64,000 bases of DNA from NCBI GenBank assembly GCA_001465935.1, contig LNKV01000035.1, forward strand, positions 124,001 to 188,000, given 5' to 3'. The position numbers were made by a program, and so were the translations under genes. This document shows positions 1 through 12,900 of the stretch, one piece after another. The notes under the pieces were generated by a model. It was not told the origin of the DNA, made no database searches, and saw nothing but the letters and a program-made list of their open reading frames with translations. Numbering within the stretch: position 1 is the stretch's first letter; every line of letters starts with the position of its first letter. The DNA is from Clarireedia homoeocarpa (lineage: Eukaryota; Ascomycota; Leotiomycetes; Helotiales; Rutstroemiaceae).

Positions 1-357
1 GAGAACAAACGCGCCAAAATCTCAGAACCTCCCGCCAAACAATATGTCTACATAGTGGTTCACGACATGGCGATGGCATATGGAGGGGGTGACGATAGCG
101 GGATCTATGGTGTGTATGCATCTTTCGAAGATGCCAATAACTGCATCAAGAGGGTGGTGAACGATGAATATAGTGGTGTGGATAAAGAATATGTCACCAT
201 ATCGACTTCAGATGGAAGGATACGCTGGGAATGCTCCGATACTGGGGAAGGCGATCAAGCTACCCTCCGCGTTGAAAAGCACGAATTGAAGGGACCGGGC
301 TCAGAAAAGCAACGAGAATGGGGTAATGAAGAAGACTACGACGATGAAGGTTAAATC
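1..357 (+). CDS. 3' end of an unknown protein-coding gene (partial)
   Basis: An open frame enters from the left edge (frame starting at base 1) and ends at the TAA near 352. About 117 codons are visible. No start is present, so this is the C-terminal part of a longer gene. The visible protein has a small aromatic and glycine-rich stretch followed by a charged, acidic tail (GNEEDYDDEG at the end). I see no recognisable domain. The reading is supported by balanced amino-acid composition and lack of stops, unlike the low-complexity DNA just downstream. Function unknown. Confidence 0.55.
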
Positions 358-2063
358 GGATTCCTATCTTGTACCTTTCAGACATTCGAAGAGAGACGGC
401 AAGAATAATTGAGCGGCATCTTCATTACTTTAGACACTCATTTGCACTTCCTTCTTCCTCACAGCAAAAGTCACAGAATAACTAACATACCTACCCATTC
501 TTGCCTTCATTGTATCTCTACCCATGCTCGCAATCAGCTTACATTCAACTCTATGAATTACTATGCCCCACGAAAACACATTCAAGTAATCCACCAACAA
601 ACAAACACCAAGATAACCACTTACTTACCAGGTATTCTATACTCAATCCCCATTAACTCGCTCCACTCCACTCTAGCCAACCATCCCATCATCACACAAT
701 GAGTCCCACTGAACCCTCTGCATCACGCCTTCGAATTCAACCAAATTACAACCTTGAACCCAACAGCAACAGCAACATCTTAACCTCCTCACTCCCTCCC
801 TAATCCACAAGTGCTCTCCCAGTAGAGGAACGCTTCTACCACGCCTTCTCTCAACCTACACCTTCCGCCTCCCAGTCAGACGCCTCTGCCGCAGCCCATA
901 TATATAGCGAGACATGAATCTTTGGTAGAATTTTCACAGGAAGGGGGGGGAGGGGGGGTGCCATGGTTGAGGGTGGGTGTTGAGGGTGTTGAGACGGGTG
1001 TAGGGAGTAAGAGAGGGAGATTTGTTGGGATGGAGGACGAGGAGGGGAGGAGGGAAGAATTTTGGATGGGTGTTGGGGAGTCTTGTGGTGGGGAAGGAGG
1101 AGGGGTGGTATAATTCGGGCGAAGTGGGAAGAAGGAAGACGATAAGAGAAGGCTGGGGAAGATGTAGGTAGTGGTTTGCAGAAACGTTACGTTGCCGGGG
1201 GTTGAAAGCATTGATTGCGGAGTCTGGGGCGAGTGTGGAGAGGATGGAGGTGGGGGTTGAGATGGGGACGATTTATGTTGTGATCTTGGAGGAGAAGGGG
1301 AGAGATTATAAGGGCAGAGAGACAGAAGAAGGGGTGGGAGATGAAGAAGAGGGCGGGACGTGGAGGTGGGAGGGAGAGGAAAGGGAAGAGGAGGGAGAGG
1401 AAATAGCAGTGGGGAATTTGAAAGCGAGGGTTTTAGTTGAGGGATAGAGGGCTGCGAAGGAAGGAGGGAAGGGGAAGAGATAATTAGGGGAATGAGGGAG
1501 AGTGGGAGGGAGTTTGAGAGGATCAGGAAGGAAGGGGATTGAAGGGATGAGGTTGGATGGATGATGTTATGAGAGGGGGTTTTTAGAGATAAAGAATGAG
1601 AAGAGGAAGGGAGGGAAAGGCGAGCGAGGAGACGAGGAAGGAAGGGGAACATTGAGCGTTGGGCTGAGTTGAGTCTGGACTGGTCACAGTGATCGAGTAT
1701 GGTGTACGAGCATGATGAGGATGGATATGACTGTAACGATGGAGGCATGGATAGAAAGATGAAAAGATTAAGCGGGCTGGAGAAAAGGGGATGTTACTTA
1801 ATTGCCGATCCGGTTAAAAGGATGGACCCGGGGGAATAGCCTAGTTTTACTAGCCGGGAGCATTATAGAACAGCACTACAGGGCGTCATTCTAAAGCAAG
1901 ACGTATCATCACCTCTAATTCAAAATTCATTGGTTCATTAGTCGTATTCATTATCACTCTTAATTCTTAATTTCATAACCAGTAGCCTATTTACAGAGCC
2001 ACTGCACCTCTGCGTGGATCCTTGAAAACAGGCCACATCCGTAACCAACCAGAAACCCTCCAC
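358..2063. other. Intergenic region with a long purine/pyrimidine-skewed stretch
   Basis: No convincing gene. Bases 358-870 are AC-rich and hold only weak frames. From about 920 to 1640 the + strand is strongly G/A-rich (the - strand C/T-rich). This opens a 290-codon minus-strand frame (876-1748) made almost only of S, P, L and T. That composition follows from the skew, and no domain is visible, so I do not call it a gene. A decayed or rapidly evolving gene cannot be ruled out. Confidence 0.5.
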
Positions 2064-4134
2064 TCAGAACGCCCATCCCAGAGTAATCCTATAAAGCCTC
2101 TCCCTCTTCGTCTCCGGCCCACCCTTCTTCGCCGCTTCCTGCGCTAAATACTCCTGTTCCTGCGCATCAATCGCTGCCTTTCCAGAATACAAATCTGCTT
2201 CCTCCGGCTTGAGCACTTTCGTCTTCATGACGAATTTGTATCCGAAGAACATGATGAAGTACAGCGGAATACCCAAATACGTCGTAACAAAAGTATCGGT
2301 ATCGAATTTCGGGTTCGTGCCTTTCTTGGCGGTAGCTTTGTAGCAGAAGAGCGCAAAACCCTTGAAGATGGCAATCAGGATGCTGAAGATCAATGCTCCC
2401 ACGGAACCCCACATGCCTAGTGGTGCGACGTATGCGAGCGCGGAGTTGGGCACTCCTTGGGCTTTGCGGGCGCGGACGAATGCGATGTGCGAGATAAGGA
2501 TGGAGATCCAGGTGAGAAGACCGAACATAGTGACCAGGTTGACGAAGTAGCCGAAAACAGTGTAGGAGGCAGTGTTGACACCGAGGAAAGCGAGGAGACA
2601 GAAGGCGACGCTGAGGCCGAGCGCGTAAATGGGGACGCCGCGCTTATCGGTTTTTTTGAAAATGGCCGGGGCTTTGTTCTCGTGCGCAAGACCGTACAGA
2701 GTGCGTGATGCGATGTAGAGATCGGAGTTGGCGGCGGAGAAGACGAAGATGAGGATGCAGGCGTTGAAGATAGCGGGGAGGTATTGGATGCCGCTGATTT
2801 GGATGGCGACGACGAAGGGAGAGGCAGCGGCACTGTTGGACTTTTTGTTGCTGTCGATCAATTTGGGGGAGTTGTAGGGGACGAGCATGCCGAGGAAGAA
2901 GACGAGAACGACATAGAAGAGAAGGATTCGGTAGAAGGTCAATTTAATGGCGCGGGGAATAACTTTGCGTGGATTGGCTGCTTCACCGACAGTTACTCCG
3001 ACCAATTCTGTACCGAGATAGGCAAACACAGCGGTTGTGAATGTGCTCCAGACTGCAAGGAAGCGTCCAGTGTTTCCAGCTATCCTTCGTTAGCGTGATA
3101 TATAATTTAGTCTCATGGTATTGCTCACTATCAATGTATTCGTGGAAAGCACCAGGATTGTTCCAGTACTTGAAACCAGTAGCATGATGATCAGGTCCTC
3201 CTCCGCAAACCAGCACAAGACTGAGCAGAATAAGACCGAAAATGACGATGACTTTAGCGCTGGATAGGTAGAATTCGAGTTCTCCGAAGAATTTGATACC
3301 GAAATAGTTGATGGCGATGATGGCTACTAGGAAAACGGCGATGAATACACCAGGATTTACTTTTTCTCTCGGAAGCCAGTACTGTATAACCAAAGATGCT
3401 GCAGTCAAGTTGTTCGGAGTGACAATGATGTACTGCGAGGCGTTCAGGTTAGTTACTTTTGCCTTTCCCTCCTCACATGACTTGATATGTTCATGATATC
3501 AAACTAACCTTGAACCAATAATTCCAACCTATTCAGAAATTAGTAAGGGCATGCGACTTCATACAGAGAACCAGAGCATCGTACCTAAGCAGAATCCCAA
3601 AGCCGGATCGACAAATCTCGTAGCATAACCCGTGAATCCACTGGGTAGTGGCAACCAAGCTGCCATCTAAATTCTCTCTATCAGTAATCTTTCATCCTCC
3701 GAATAGGCTATTTGAAAAATTGTCATACCTCACCGAGCGCCGCCATGACCAAGAAGCATAGAAATCCAACAATCGTGTAGCCAATCAAAACGGGCGCTGG
3801 TCCGGCTTGGGCAAGTGGTTTTCCCCTGTAGCATTCGCGTAAGCATGGCTGTTTACTGCGCTCTGTGTACTGTTCGACGACATGCAGCCAAAAATACGAG
3901 TAATACGAGTAATACGAGTACTTACGTTCCAATAATCAAACCGGTTCCGATGGCACCACCGATAGCTATCATAGTAATCTGGCGAGACTTGAGACCTCGG
4001 TGAAGGCTGTGACCTGGCGCTTCCTCGACAACGACTGAGTCCTGCGAGCTGTGTCGCAACGCGGGGCCCGTTTTCCCATCGTATTTCTCTTGTTCATTGC
4101 TCGAGGGCGACGAGGTTCGATTGATGGCGGCCAT
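2064..4134 (-). CDS. Amino-acid permease, YAT/APC family, DIP5-like (dicarboxylic amino acids)
   Basis: Plasma-membrane amino acid:proton symporter. Exons (low to high): 2064-3079, 3129-3432, 3509-3528, 3585-3666, 3729-3825, 3926-4134; 575 aa. The hydrophilic N-terminus leads to TM1 with the family motif IAIGGAIGTGLIIGTG. VTPNNLTAASLVIQYW and GFKYWNNPGAFHEY are typical of the DIP5 group. They are followed by TELVGVTVGEAANPRKVIPRAI, the usual YAT TM6-loop region. Roughly 12 TM segments are present, ending in a charged tail with RLYRITLGWAF. One exon is only 20 nt. Substrate (glutamate/aspartate) is inferred from similarity of these motifs. The first intron carries a short TAATACGAG tandem repeat. 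All six exons join in phase, so the gene looks intact. Confidence 0.9.
3897..3921. repeat. Short tandem repeat (TAATACGAG) in permease intron 1
   Basis: About three copies of a 9-nt unit, acgagtaat, lie directly beside the intron donor at 3925. Confidence 0.7.
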
Positions 4135-5442
4135 GATCTCTAAAAATGGGGAGGGTATCTAGAAATCCGAGTGTCTGGGACGATCTCCTCTCGGCCAAGA
4201 AACGAGGAACCAAAAGACCCGGAGAGTTGAGAGAAGGGAAGAGAAGCAAGCAAGCAAACAGCGAAAGACCTACGTCGGTAGCCCTTTGCTTAAGAGATGA
4301 GGCAGGTTGCAGATCCGTACGTCGACAATGGGGGAATCATATTCTTAACTATATTATATTACTACATCATGTGCCGCCGCCAAGGCCTAGATTGATTAGT
4401 GCAGCACACCTTGGGCGGAAGTTTATCCATATCCAGACCAAGTGAACGATGGCTGTCCAACTGTACTTGACGAAAACGTAAATCTCGCACTAAGTCATTG
4501 CACTCCTACCTGCACCGCAAACCGCTCGCGTGGTGCCCTCGACAATCCCCTTGCGTGTGGAGAAGACACACGCACACCATCAGCTTATCTCGGACGCGAT
4601 ATCAATTAATATGTCTCATTGCATTTACAGAAGGCTTGATTGAACAACCTACCCACGTCCCAAAACCCGCAAACTCGCAGTGAAAATGGGGACTTGGAAG
4701 CATGGCGCAATCATCGCGATTTGTTGCAAACACCGGCAAACCCCAGCGAGACCCACCCCGCATAATTTGTACAGGACGTTTTTGCATACTGTAGTTCTAC
4801 TGAGCGGTTGGGGAAGAGGCGCGAGGCGTAGTTCTAACGCGGGAAGCAGGGTGCAAAGGTATGGCACAGAACCATCCAAAGCAGGATTCTGGCACCGAGC
4901 AAAACACTGGGCGCCCAGCCTCGTTATCAGGTCAACACATCGAGTAGCGTCGCCAGAAGGATTTGGTAGCGATTTCCTAGGGCGATTTGCTGGGCGAAAA
5001 AGAGTCGGTCATCGCCAAGAGATAGAGGTTACTTTTGTCTCGCTTACTGGATTGTATTACGGACTTGGCATTAGTCGTGAATGGAAGGGCATGCAGATAA
5101 GGGGCTTGGCAGCTGAGTATGGCAGATTTCCAGAAGGCTCTCCCCTCACGGCTCTCCTCTCACGGCTCTCACAGCCATCTCGTTACTGTCTCGTCCCTGT
5201 TGCGGTAATCAATACAGGCACGTGAGGCACGAAAGATAGCCGTGGCATATTGTAGTCGTAGGTCGTAGGTCGTAGGTCGTACTAACCCAGCTGAGCCAGT
5301 ACTCGGCATCTCTCAGGCACGCCGTATGTAGCCGGAGCTAATTCCATAGCTCAATAGAACCCTCTTTGCATATCGAAATTTTCATTCAACTTAACTTAAT
5401 TCTTTAGTACAAAACCTTTTAGATATTGACAATACTTTGATT
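4135..5442. other. Intergenic region, no gene seen
   Basis: This is the upstream region of the permease and the 3' side of the aconitase gene. A 181-codon plus frame (4680-5225) has no recognisable domain, no intron logic and odd composition, so I regard it as chance. A short tandem repeat (gtaggtc) lies at about 5256-5281, and a duplicated block 'tcacggctctc' at 5147-5170. Confidence 0.5.
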
Positions 5443-8327
5443 TCAACGCTTCATCTTCGCTAGTAAATTTAATGCGCTTCCGGCCAGGACAAACCCAGCT
5501 TGGTCCGAACTCAATGTGTGCTTCGTCTTGACAATGATCTCTTCCCCACTTCCGTGCTTCTTGACCCGTAAACTTACCTCGCCCTTTCCTCCATTCTTCA
5601 GCATATCGTACAATCCAATCGTGCTGACTTCATCACAAGCATCGATCTTGGCGTAGTCTTCCCCGTTTGCGAACGTCAGTGGTACTACGCCCTGTTTTTT
5701 CAAGTTGGTTTCGTGAATTCGTGCGAATGATTTAGTGAGAATTACTCGTCCACCCAAGTAACGTGGTTGGAGAGCGGCATGCTCACGTGCGGAACCTTCC
5801 CCATAATTGTCTTCAGCTACCACAAGCCATTCTCTGCCTTGGTCTTTCCACTTTTGAGCAAGCTCTGGGATGCCTGATTTGCTTCCATCAACATCATATG
5901 CTACATTGACCTCACCCGTCGCTGCGTTGATTGCCCCAATTAGAGTGTTGGCGGAGATGTTTGGTAGATGGCCTTTGTATTTCAACCATGGGCCAGCAGC
6001 AGAGATGGTATCAGTGGTACATTTTCCAGTAACCTTGTATAGAACCCGGAGACCTTCAAGGTCATGATCAGGGAAAGGTGCAAAAGGTTCCAAGAGAGCT
6101 AGACGTTCCGAGGTAGGTGAAACGATAACTTCGGTCGATGGAGACGGGGCCGCCGATGTGGGGAGGAATTGTTTGTTACCTTCTTCGAAACCATTTTGTG
6201 GAAGCTCAGCACCAGTGGGCGGTGCGAAGCGGAATTCTTCACCAGATGGAGTTTTGATAGAATCAGTGATTGGGTTGAATGTCGTGCTTCCTGCGTAAGA
6301 CATAGCTGTGACTATTTCCGGAGATGCGAGGAAGTTCATTGTTTCTGGATTCCCGTCATTTCTGCCGCTGAAATTACGATTGTACGACGTAAAGATGGCA
6401 TTACTGTCACCCTTCTTAACCCCATCGGTTCTCTGCCACATCCCTATGCAAGGCTAGAATTTTCAGTGTCAGCGAGCTGCAAGGAGCATTAGAAGCATAA
6501 TATAGAATGAAAAGCTGAATGCACTCACACCACAAGCATTTGCAAGTACAATACCACCAGCTTCGGAAAACGTCGACGAGATATCATCCCGCTCAAGTGT
6601 AGCACGAATTTGCTCACTGCCGGGTGTAACGAAGAAATCAGTCACTGGCTTCAGTCCAGCAGCAGATGCTTGCTTGACCAAGTCCTGAGCACGTGCCATA
6701 TCTTGATAGGAACTGTTAGTACAGCTACCAATCAAACCAGCAGATACGGTTTCGGGCCATTGGTTGGCCTTAACGGTGTTTGCGAAGTTCGAAAGAGGTG
6801 TAGAAAGGTCTGGAGTAAATGGTCCATTGATGTGTGGTTCGAGCTTAGATAGATCAATTGTGATAAGCTCATCGTAGTGAGCACCCTCGTCGGGTTTGAG
6901 GAGATTGTGATGAGAAGGAGACGAGGCAATCTTTTGAGCTTGTAGAGCGATAGAGGACCGATGTGTAGATTCGAGGTAAGGGATGTGTCGAGGAGAGAAT
7001 GGGAAAATAGAGGTTGTAGCTCCAACTTCCGCTATACGAAAATTAAGTTTAGTAAGTAAGTTTTGGGACAGGCCCGAGAGGGAAAGACAAAAGAAGAGAT
7101 ATTTTGCCAAAGAAGAATTTAAGGGGAAGTTAACTAGCCGGTTCGCGTCATGAGTACAGACATCAATGATAAAGACCTCAGTCTTTTCAATGTATACCTG
7201 AGGGACGGCCTTAAGTTTATGAGTAAAGTGAACAGAGAAGGAAACTTCCTCAATGCCCCTGTTCCCGCCGGAAGACTTCTGCTCAACACTTCACACATGA
7301 AGTAGATTCAAGAGCTAGAAATTGCTAAGAAGTTAATCCAATAAAAGAGACAATGCTTACCCCCCATGTTACACACAGTAGCCATACCAGTGCTACTTAG
7401 AGTATTAACTCCAGGTCCGTAGTATTCGATTATGAATCCAGTGCCACCACGAACAGTCAATTTCCCAGCTAGGTGAAGAATAATATCCTTGGGGGATGCC
7501 CAACCACTCAACTCTCCCTCAAGGCGAACACCTAGGATTTTTGGCGCCTTCAATTCCCATGGTGCATCAACCAAAGCATCTACTGCATCGGCACCACCGA
7601 CACCGATTGCAATAGCACCCAAGCCTCCAGCGTTCGGGGTATGACTGTCTGTGCCAAGCATCATCAAACCAGGTGCTGAATAATTTTCCAACACCGTTTG
7701 ATGAATAATTCCTGCTCCTGGTGGCCAAAATTCGATACCATATTTCTTTGCCGCAGATTCCAAGAAGTCGAAGACCTCCTTGTTGCCCTTGATGGATTCT
7801 GGAAGATCAACATCCGCACCTCTCTGTCCAACAATCATATGGTCGCAATGTATACTAGCAGGAACAGCGGTCGACGGTAGGTTGCATGTCATGAATTGCA
7901 GAAGGGCCATTTGTGCTGAAGCATCTTGCATAGCAACTCTGTCTGGTTTTAGCTTGAGATTTGCGTTCCCCCTAATATTGAGGCCATTGTCGGTGTTTGA
8001 AAGTAATGATTCCTCGGGATTGTCCAAATGGGAATATAAGATTTTCTCCGCAAGAGTTAGATTTCTGGATGAGCCTAATACCCGTCGAACTTCATGTAAT
8101 CGCTTTAGTAACTTGGGATATGGTGGAGTTCGTGATTCGATATCAGGTTTGTATGTTGAATTCGGGTTCACAGTCGCCAGAGTACGAGCGCCGCCACTAG
8201 CTCTCGGCAGGGTAGAAACATGAGCCCTCTACATAGATTTGGTCAATTGTAGGAACATTGAAGATTTGGGAAGAGAACTGACCCTAATAGCGAGCCCGCT
8301 ACTTCTCAGAAGCCCACCGGACTTCAT
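5443..8327 (-). CDS. aco2: Aconitate hydratase, mitochondrial, Aco2-type (homocitrate dehydratase branch)
   Basis: [4Fe-4S] hydratase of the aconitase family. Exons: 5443-6453, 6529-7031, 7361-8228, 8283-8327; 808 aa. The short first exon plus the start of exon 2 encode an arginine/serine-rich mitochondrial presequence (MKSGGLLRSSGLAIRRAHVS). Family signatures: GTDSHTPNAGGLGAIAIGVGG, the cluster cysteines in VCNMGAEVGATTS (split by an intron) and GSCTNSSYQDMARAQ, then NACGPCIGMWQR, and the swivel-domain motif EDNYGEGSAREHAALQPR. The C-terminus (KHTLSSDQAGFVLAGSALN) resembles yeast Aco2, which acts in lysine synthesis, rather than Aco1. Assignment to the Aco2 branch is therefore an inference. 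The second intron is unusually long at 329 nt. Confidence 0.92.
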
Positions 8328-9966
8328 ATTTGCGGTTCTCAGCGATTGTGGGAAGAAGTTGAAATTCTGCCCAAAAGATGGAAATTCTTCTATCTGCAGC
8401 CCGCGATATCGGCAGAACTGACATTCGGGACGTTACCGATTGGTTGTAGATGCTCGGGGAGTTTAGTTCTAGTGGGATGAGCGCTGCTTTTGGAATCCCC
8501 AGAACTGAGGGCATCCTCCATAAGGCGGCATCGAAACATCGTTTGTATCCTCAACGTCAAAACAAAATACTGTGCTGAGTACTTCAACAAGGCTATTCGG
8601 TGTCGAAAGAAAAGCCACATGGACTAAATTCTCAGGGGCTACAACTTTCTACTACTCAACCTCACCTCGTATTCCATGCCATATATCAGCACTGTGCTAA
8701 TCTTTAATCCAGCAAGCATGTTCGCAGACATTACCATTACCACGACTGTGAGGTTGCAGTCTCCTCCATACTTCCTGCACTCTCTTGTGGCCCTTTCTGG
8801 GTGAAGCTACGCCTTGGTCCTGCTCATCGTGCCGTTGTGGTTCTGAAAAGCAAAATCAAGACTTCTTGGATAGCAGTAGTCGCCATCATCACTCCGAGGT
8901 TTCTCTGCCGTCGCCTCCAATACTTGAAAGAGTTAGAATGCACTGTTTCTTGATCGGAAAGGAGGTTTTCAGGTTGTCGGCCTATGTACAGCGGCTGGCT
9001 TAGCCTTGAGCAGGAAGTATCACAAACCCTTGCACTGCCATTAACGAGAGATGGAGAAGTGAAAACTCCGCATGCATGTCTCTATAAACACATACAGTAT
9101 ATCAATCTGTAGTTGATGGTTGAAGGAGTTATCGTAAGTAATGGCTACAATCAATCTTAATGATGTATCCTCCTCCTTCCCGGTGAACATTCACTCCGCA
9201 CTCCTCTTCTGTCACTTTCCATGTCACTTTCCATGTCACGTTCCTTCCGAATTTGGATATTAACTTGAGCTGTAACTGCTGTCGACTGAATTCTTACAAA
9301 CAACCAATCGCATTGATCATACAGAAGCAGCGACAACAACAACCATCTACTCTACTTATAAGCTCTATCTACCTTCATCTTTCACTCTTCGTCAATTCCT
9401 TCACATTTCTCTTGATATTCACGAAACTATCCTCGCGTTAATTATCTTTCAACTACCAAGTAGAAGCTTCAGACGTACTTCAGTGCCTTTCTCGTCGCAA
9501 CATTCGTCTTTAATTTGAGATAGATATCGAGAGAGAATTTGATCTAGGTATTTATTTATTGATTTTTTTTTTTTTTTTTTTTTTGATTTTTTGATTTTTA
9601 TCATGATTGAGACCGGAATATTTGCGTTGGGGGTATCGCAATATTCTGTCACTTCCCCATCCACAACCTCCTTCAGGTTGCGTGCTATTTCCCCCTCAGT
9701 CAGTTTATATAACTATTACATGCGCCCTGTGGCACGTCGCTGCACAATATAAGTTCATCTTCTTAGAAAGCGCAATGCCACGCACGCAGACCGTCCAATC
9801 CTGATTTATTCTTACTATCTTGCATTAGATGTTTTCCTAATCCAAAATCGGCTGTTGATATCCATAAGACGCCTCCTAACATATTCAGAGACATCTCGAC
9901 TCAAATCCAAGTTGATTCAATTGATAAACCACATCATCAGATTATCGACAAACATACATCTCGAAG
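8328..9966. other. Intergenic region between divergent genes, with T22 tract
   Basis: This 1.6 kb region separates the divergently transcribed aconitase and RGG-protein genes and should hold both promoters. Small frames on both strands show no domains. A T22 homopolymer lies at 9563-9584. A duplicated 'ccatgtcactttccatgtcac' sits near 9216-9240. Nothing else is seen. Confidence 0.5.
9563..9584. repeat. Poly-T tract (T22)
   Basis: Uninterrupted T run in the upstream region of the RGG-protein gene. Confidence 0.9.
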
Positions 9967-12900
9967 ATGGAAAACGATGGCGGGGTCGACGCAGCAACTG
10001 CTGCCATCCATGCAGCGATGATGGTGAGTAATGCGCCTTATTAAGAAACCTCACATCATGTCTATCACATCACTACTTTTTGGGGACCTATGCGGAGTTG
10101 CTAATACCATACTAAGGAAGAGCTCGGCCTGGCACGTAGAGACGCTTTGCCACTCGAAGACAGGAATAGTGGGCGTGCGATTGGGGTCCTACCAATCCCA
10201 AACAAACGTTTGACTGCTGACAATCCTGCTGCAGCATGGCATAGTGAGTTAACACTCATGATGATATTGCATTCATCTGCTGACTTGTGTACTACAGATT
10301 TGATCGACGATGGAGACTCAGCAGATGAAGTACTCGAGGATTTTGCAGATGGTCAATTATATCGCTTGAGGCGAGGCGGTGGTGATATTAGCCGTGGAAG
10401 AGGAGGCCACGCTAACGGCAACTCTGGTCATAGCCGTGGAGGTATATCTACAAGAGGTGGTCATTTTGCGAATCGTCGTGGTCGTCAATCAACTCAGATG
10501 AGCAACCACCGAGGCGAGAAGTAAGTTGTCAGGAGACAGCATTTGTGACAGACAATATAGTTATTCTTGCAAGCTGACCTGATATCTAGAAGCGGCGCTT
10601 TTAACTCCGACAACACTCAAACCTATTTTAACGATGCTAGACATCGAAGCAACCGTAATCAAGTTATTGATTCAGGACTTGCTCGCCTACATCGAGAAGC
10701 CGAGCTCAGTAAGGCCAAGCGAAAGACTGGCTTCTCCACGAAACTTCCGTCGACAGCTGCCAAAGCAGCACAGCCTTCTCAAGCAACCCTATTGTCCACG
10801 GCAAGACGCCCTGTATCATCATCATACAATCTTGCTAGCCCCGCAGCATTTTTAGCGCATGCGAAGGTTGGCTCTGGCCTTGATACAAAACCTGCGCAGA
10901 CTGCTACGTCTGGAGCTCCTTCTAGCAGTGTTCTGGATGTGCCAAACATGTCATCAAGTCTGGCACCCAATTCGCAGCAGAATGCTGGTCTTGCGACATC
11001 GCAGTGGGCATCGACCTACACTACGCCACCTTTACCAGCAGTGGCTTCTGTTGTAGCCACATCAACACCTCCTACATTGAAGCCTCAAACTTCAGTCTTA
11101 GAGAGTTCTTCCGCTCCAAAGAAGGCTGCCGACAGTGTCGTGTTCGAGGCGGGCGTTAAGATAAGCAAGAGCAAGAGTGCACCTCGCGGTGGAATTGCGA
11201 GACTAGTCAAATTCGATGATTTTTCGCCCTTGAACCTCAAATTACAGATAGATGATGAGATTCTGGTTAACGACATACTTACAGAGAATACCACACTCGA
11301 AGTTGATGGCAGCTACGTGACTTATCTGGCAAGCCATGAGACTGATCGCTCAAAAATGTGGCGTATACAATTTCAATTGCCGTTCACGGCGCAGAAATTT
11401 ACAGATGCTCACAACTTCTTTTCTCAACCTCAGGAGCAGCAGCGGGCAATGCCTCCTGGGACTATTCCTTCTTCAGCTGCATCCGCTACTTCCACTACTA
11501 CAAGTTCGCTCCCACCTGTACCCATTGTGCCGTTTCCAATGAATAGGATTAGCAGTGGCACGTACGCGGATCTTGCAATGATAGATGGTCATCAAGTTCT
11601 ACTCTCGTTTGATGACAATGAAGGTCATGATTTGCAGGAGAGTGAGAATCAGAAGCCAACAACTTCAGCTATGGATGATCTTCTCAGCTTAATGAGCGAG
11701 GAAATCGTGACGAGTACACTACAAGTGCTCAACACAGAGCATGGAGGCTCTTTCATTGATCATGTATCCCAAATGGCCAAGGGTACAGTTCTGGAAAACG
11801 ATCAAGACTTTTTGGAACGTTCTAAGAGAGTCTTTGGTGGTGGCTTATCGTCTTCTCGTTTTGCTAAACCCATATCAGCAATCACAGAAGGGCTTGTGGC
11901 GGAGTTTCTCAAGAAGTCCGAAACTTTCTCCAGGTTTCCTCCCGAGTTCGTCAGCACCTATATCAAGGAGGCCTCGAAAAAGATTCTTGAACAAGCACAA
12001 AGTTCCCGGAATGATGAAAAGACTTCAGTCAAAGTCGAGTCTGCAGAGTTTGCTGTAGAGTCAATATCGCCGAAGATTGAGGATGAGAAGATCTTGCAGT
12101 CTGTGAATGCTGACGGCGATGGCACTATGGATGGAACCACCCATACAGGGGTTGAGACGGGTTCGGACAACCTTTCTGGTGCTCCACGTATCGTCTATTC
12201 TTCCGATCAAATCCTTGGCTTGCGAACTGGCATCGAGCCCGTTTCTGGAAAGCTTCTTTGCGACTTAAATAAAATACCCCGCCTTGTTCAGTACAGAAAG
12301 ACCAACTCGGTTATAGCACCTGCCGCTATACCCAAGCTATCTCCTGAAGAATGGAAGATCAAGTTCAGCAACGTTCAGGCCGATCAGGCCGATCATGATA
12401 TGCTGCAATATCCGAAGCAGAGCAACGTTCAGCCGAAAAGCGAAGAGGTAAAGGACGGTGATTTGCCTTCGTCAGTCCTTCTTCCGGACACCGCTGTCAA
12501 TGACACCGGTCGAGATGTGGATCGCAATGATAGTCAATCTTGCCGCAAACATTCCCACCCTAAGCCCTCCAGCGACGTTTCTAGTTTTACATCAACTGAA
12601 CCTCAAGAATTCAAAAAAGAGACACAGAACGACGACTTAAAGTTGATCCTTCAAACTAATCGAGGATTGAGCAGTTCGAAATACACCGACGATCTTCCGG
12701 TGAATCAGGGTAGAGTCTTGCGTGCTACTTCTGGGTACCAAACGCCTTCCTGTCAAACGGTATTGAATGCACAAAGCGCTTCAAGTATATCTGATAATAA
12801 ATCCAGTTCACCGGCAAGTCCTGTGAGACCAGCCCAGAAGCAGGACCTCAATCTCCGGAATGCACTCCTTACGGCAACCAAGAGCCCTGATATTGAGAAG

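Noticed and set aside
876..1748. 290-codon minus-strand open frame
   Set aside because: Composition is nearly all S/P/L/T and follows from strand skew; no domain and no splice logic. Kept only as a finding.
4680..5225. 181-codon plus-strand open frame
   Set aside because: No family feature, intergenic composition, and it includes a duplicated 'tcacggctctc' block.
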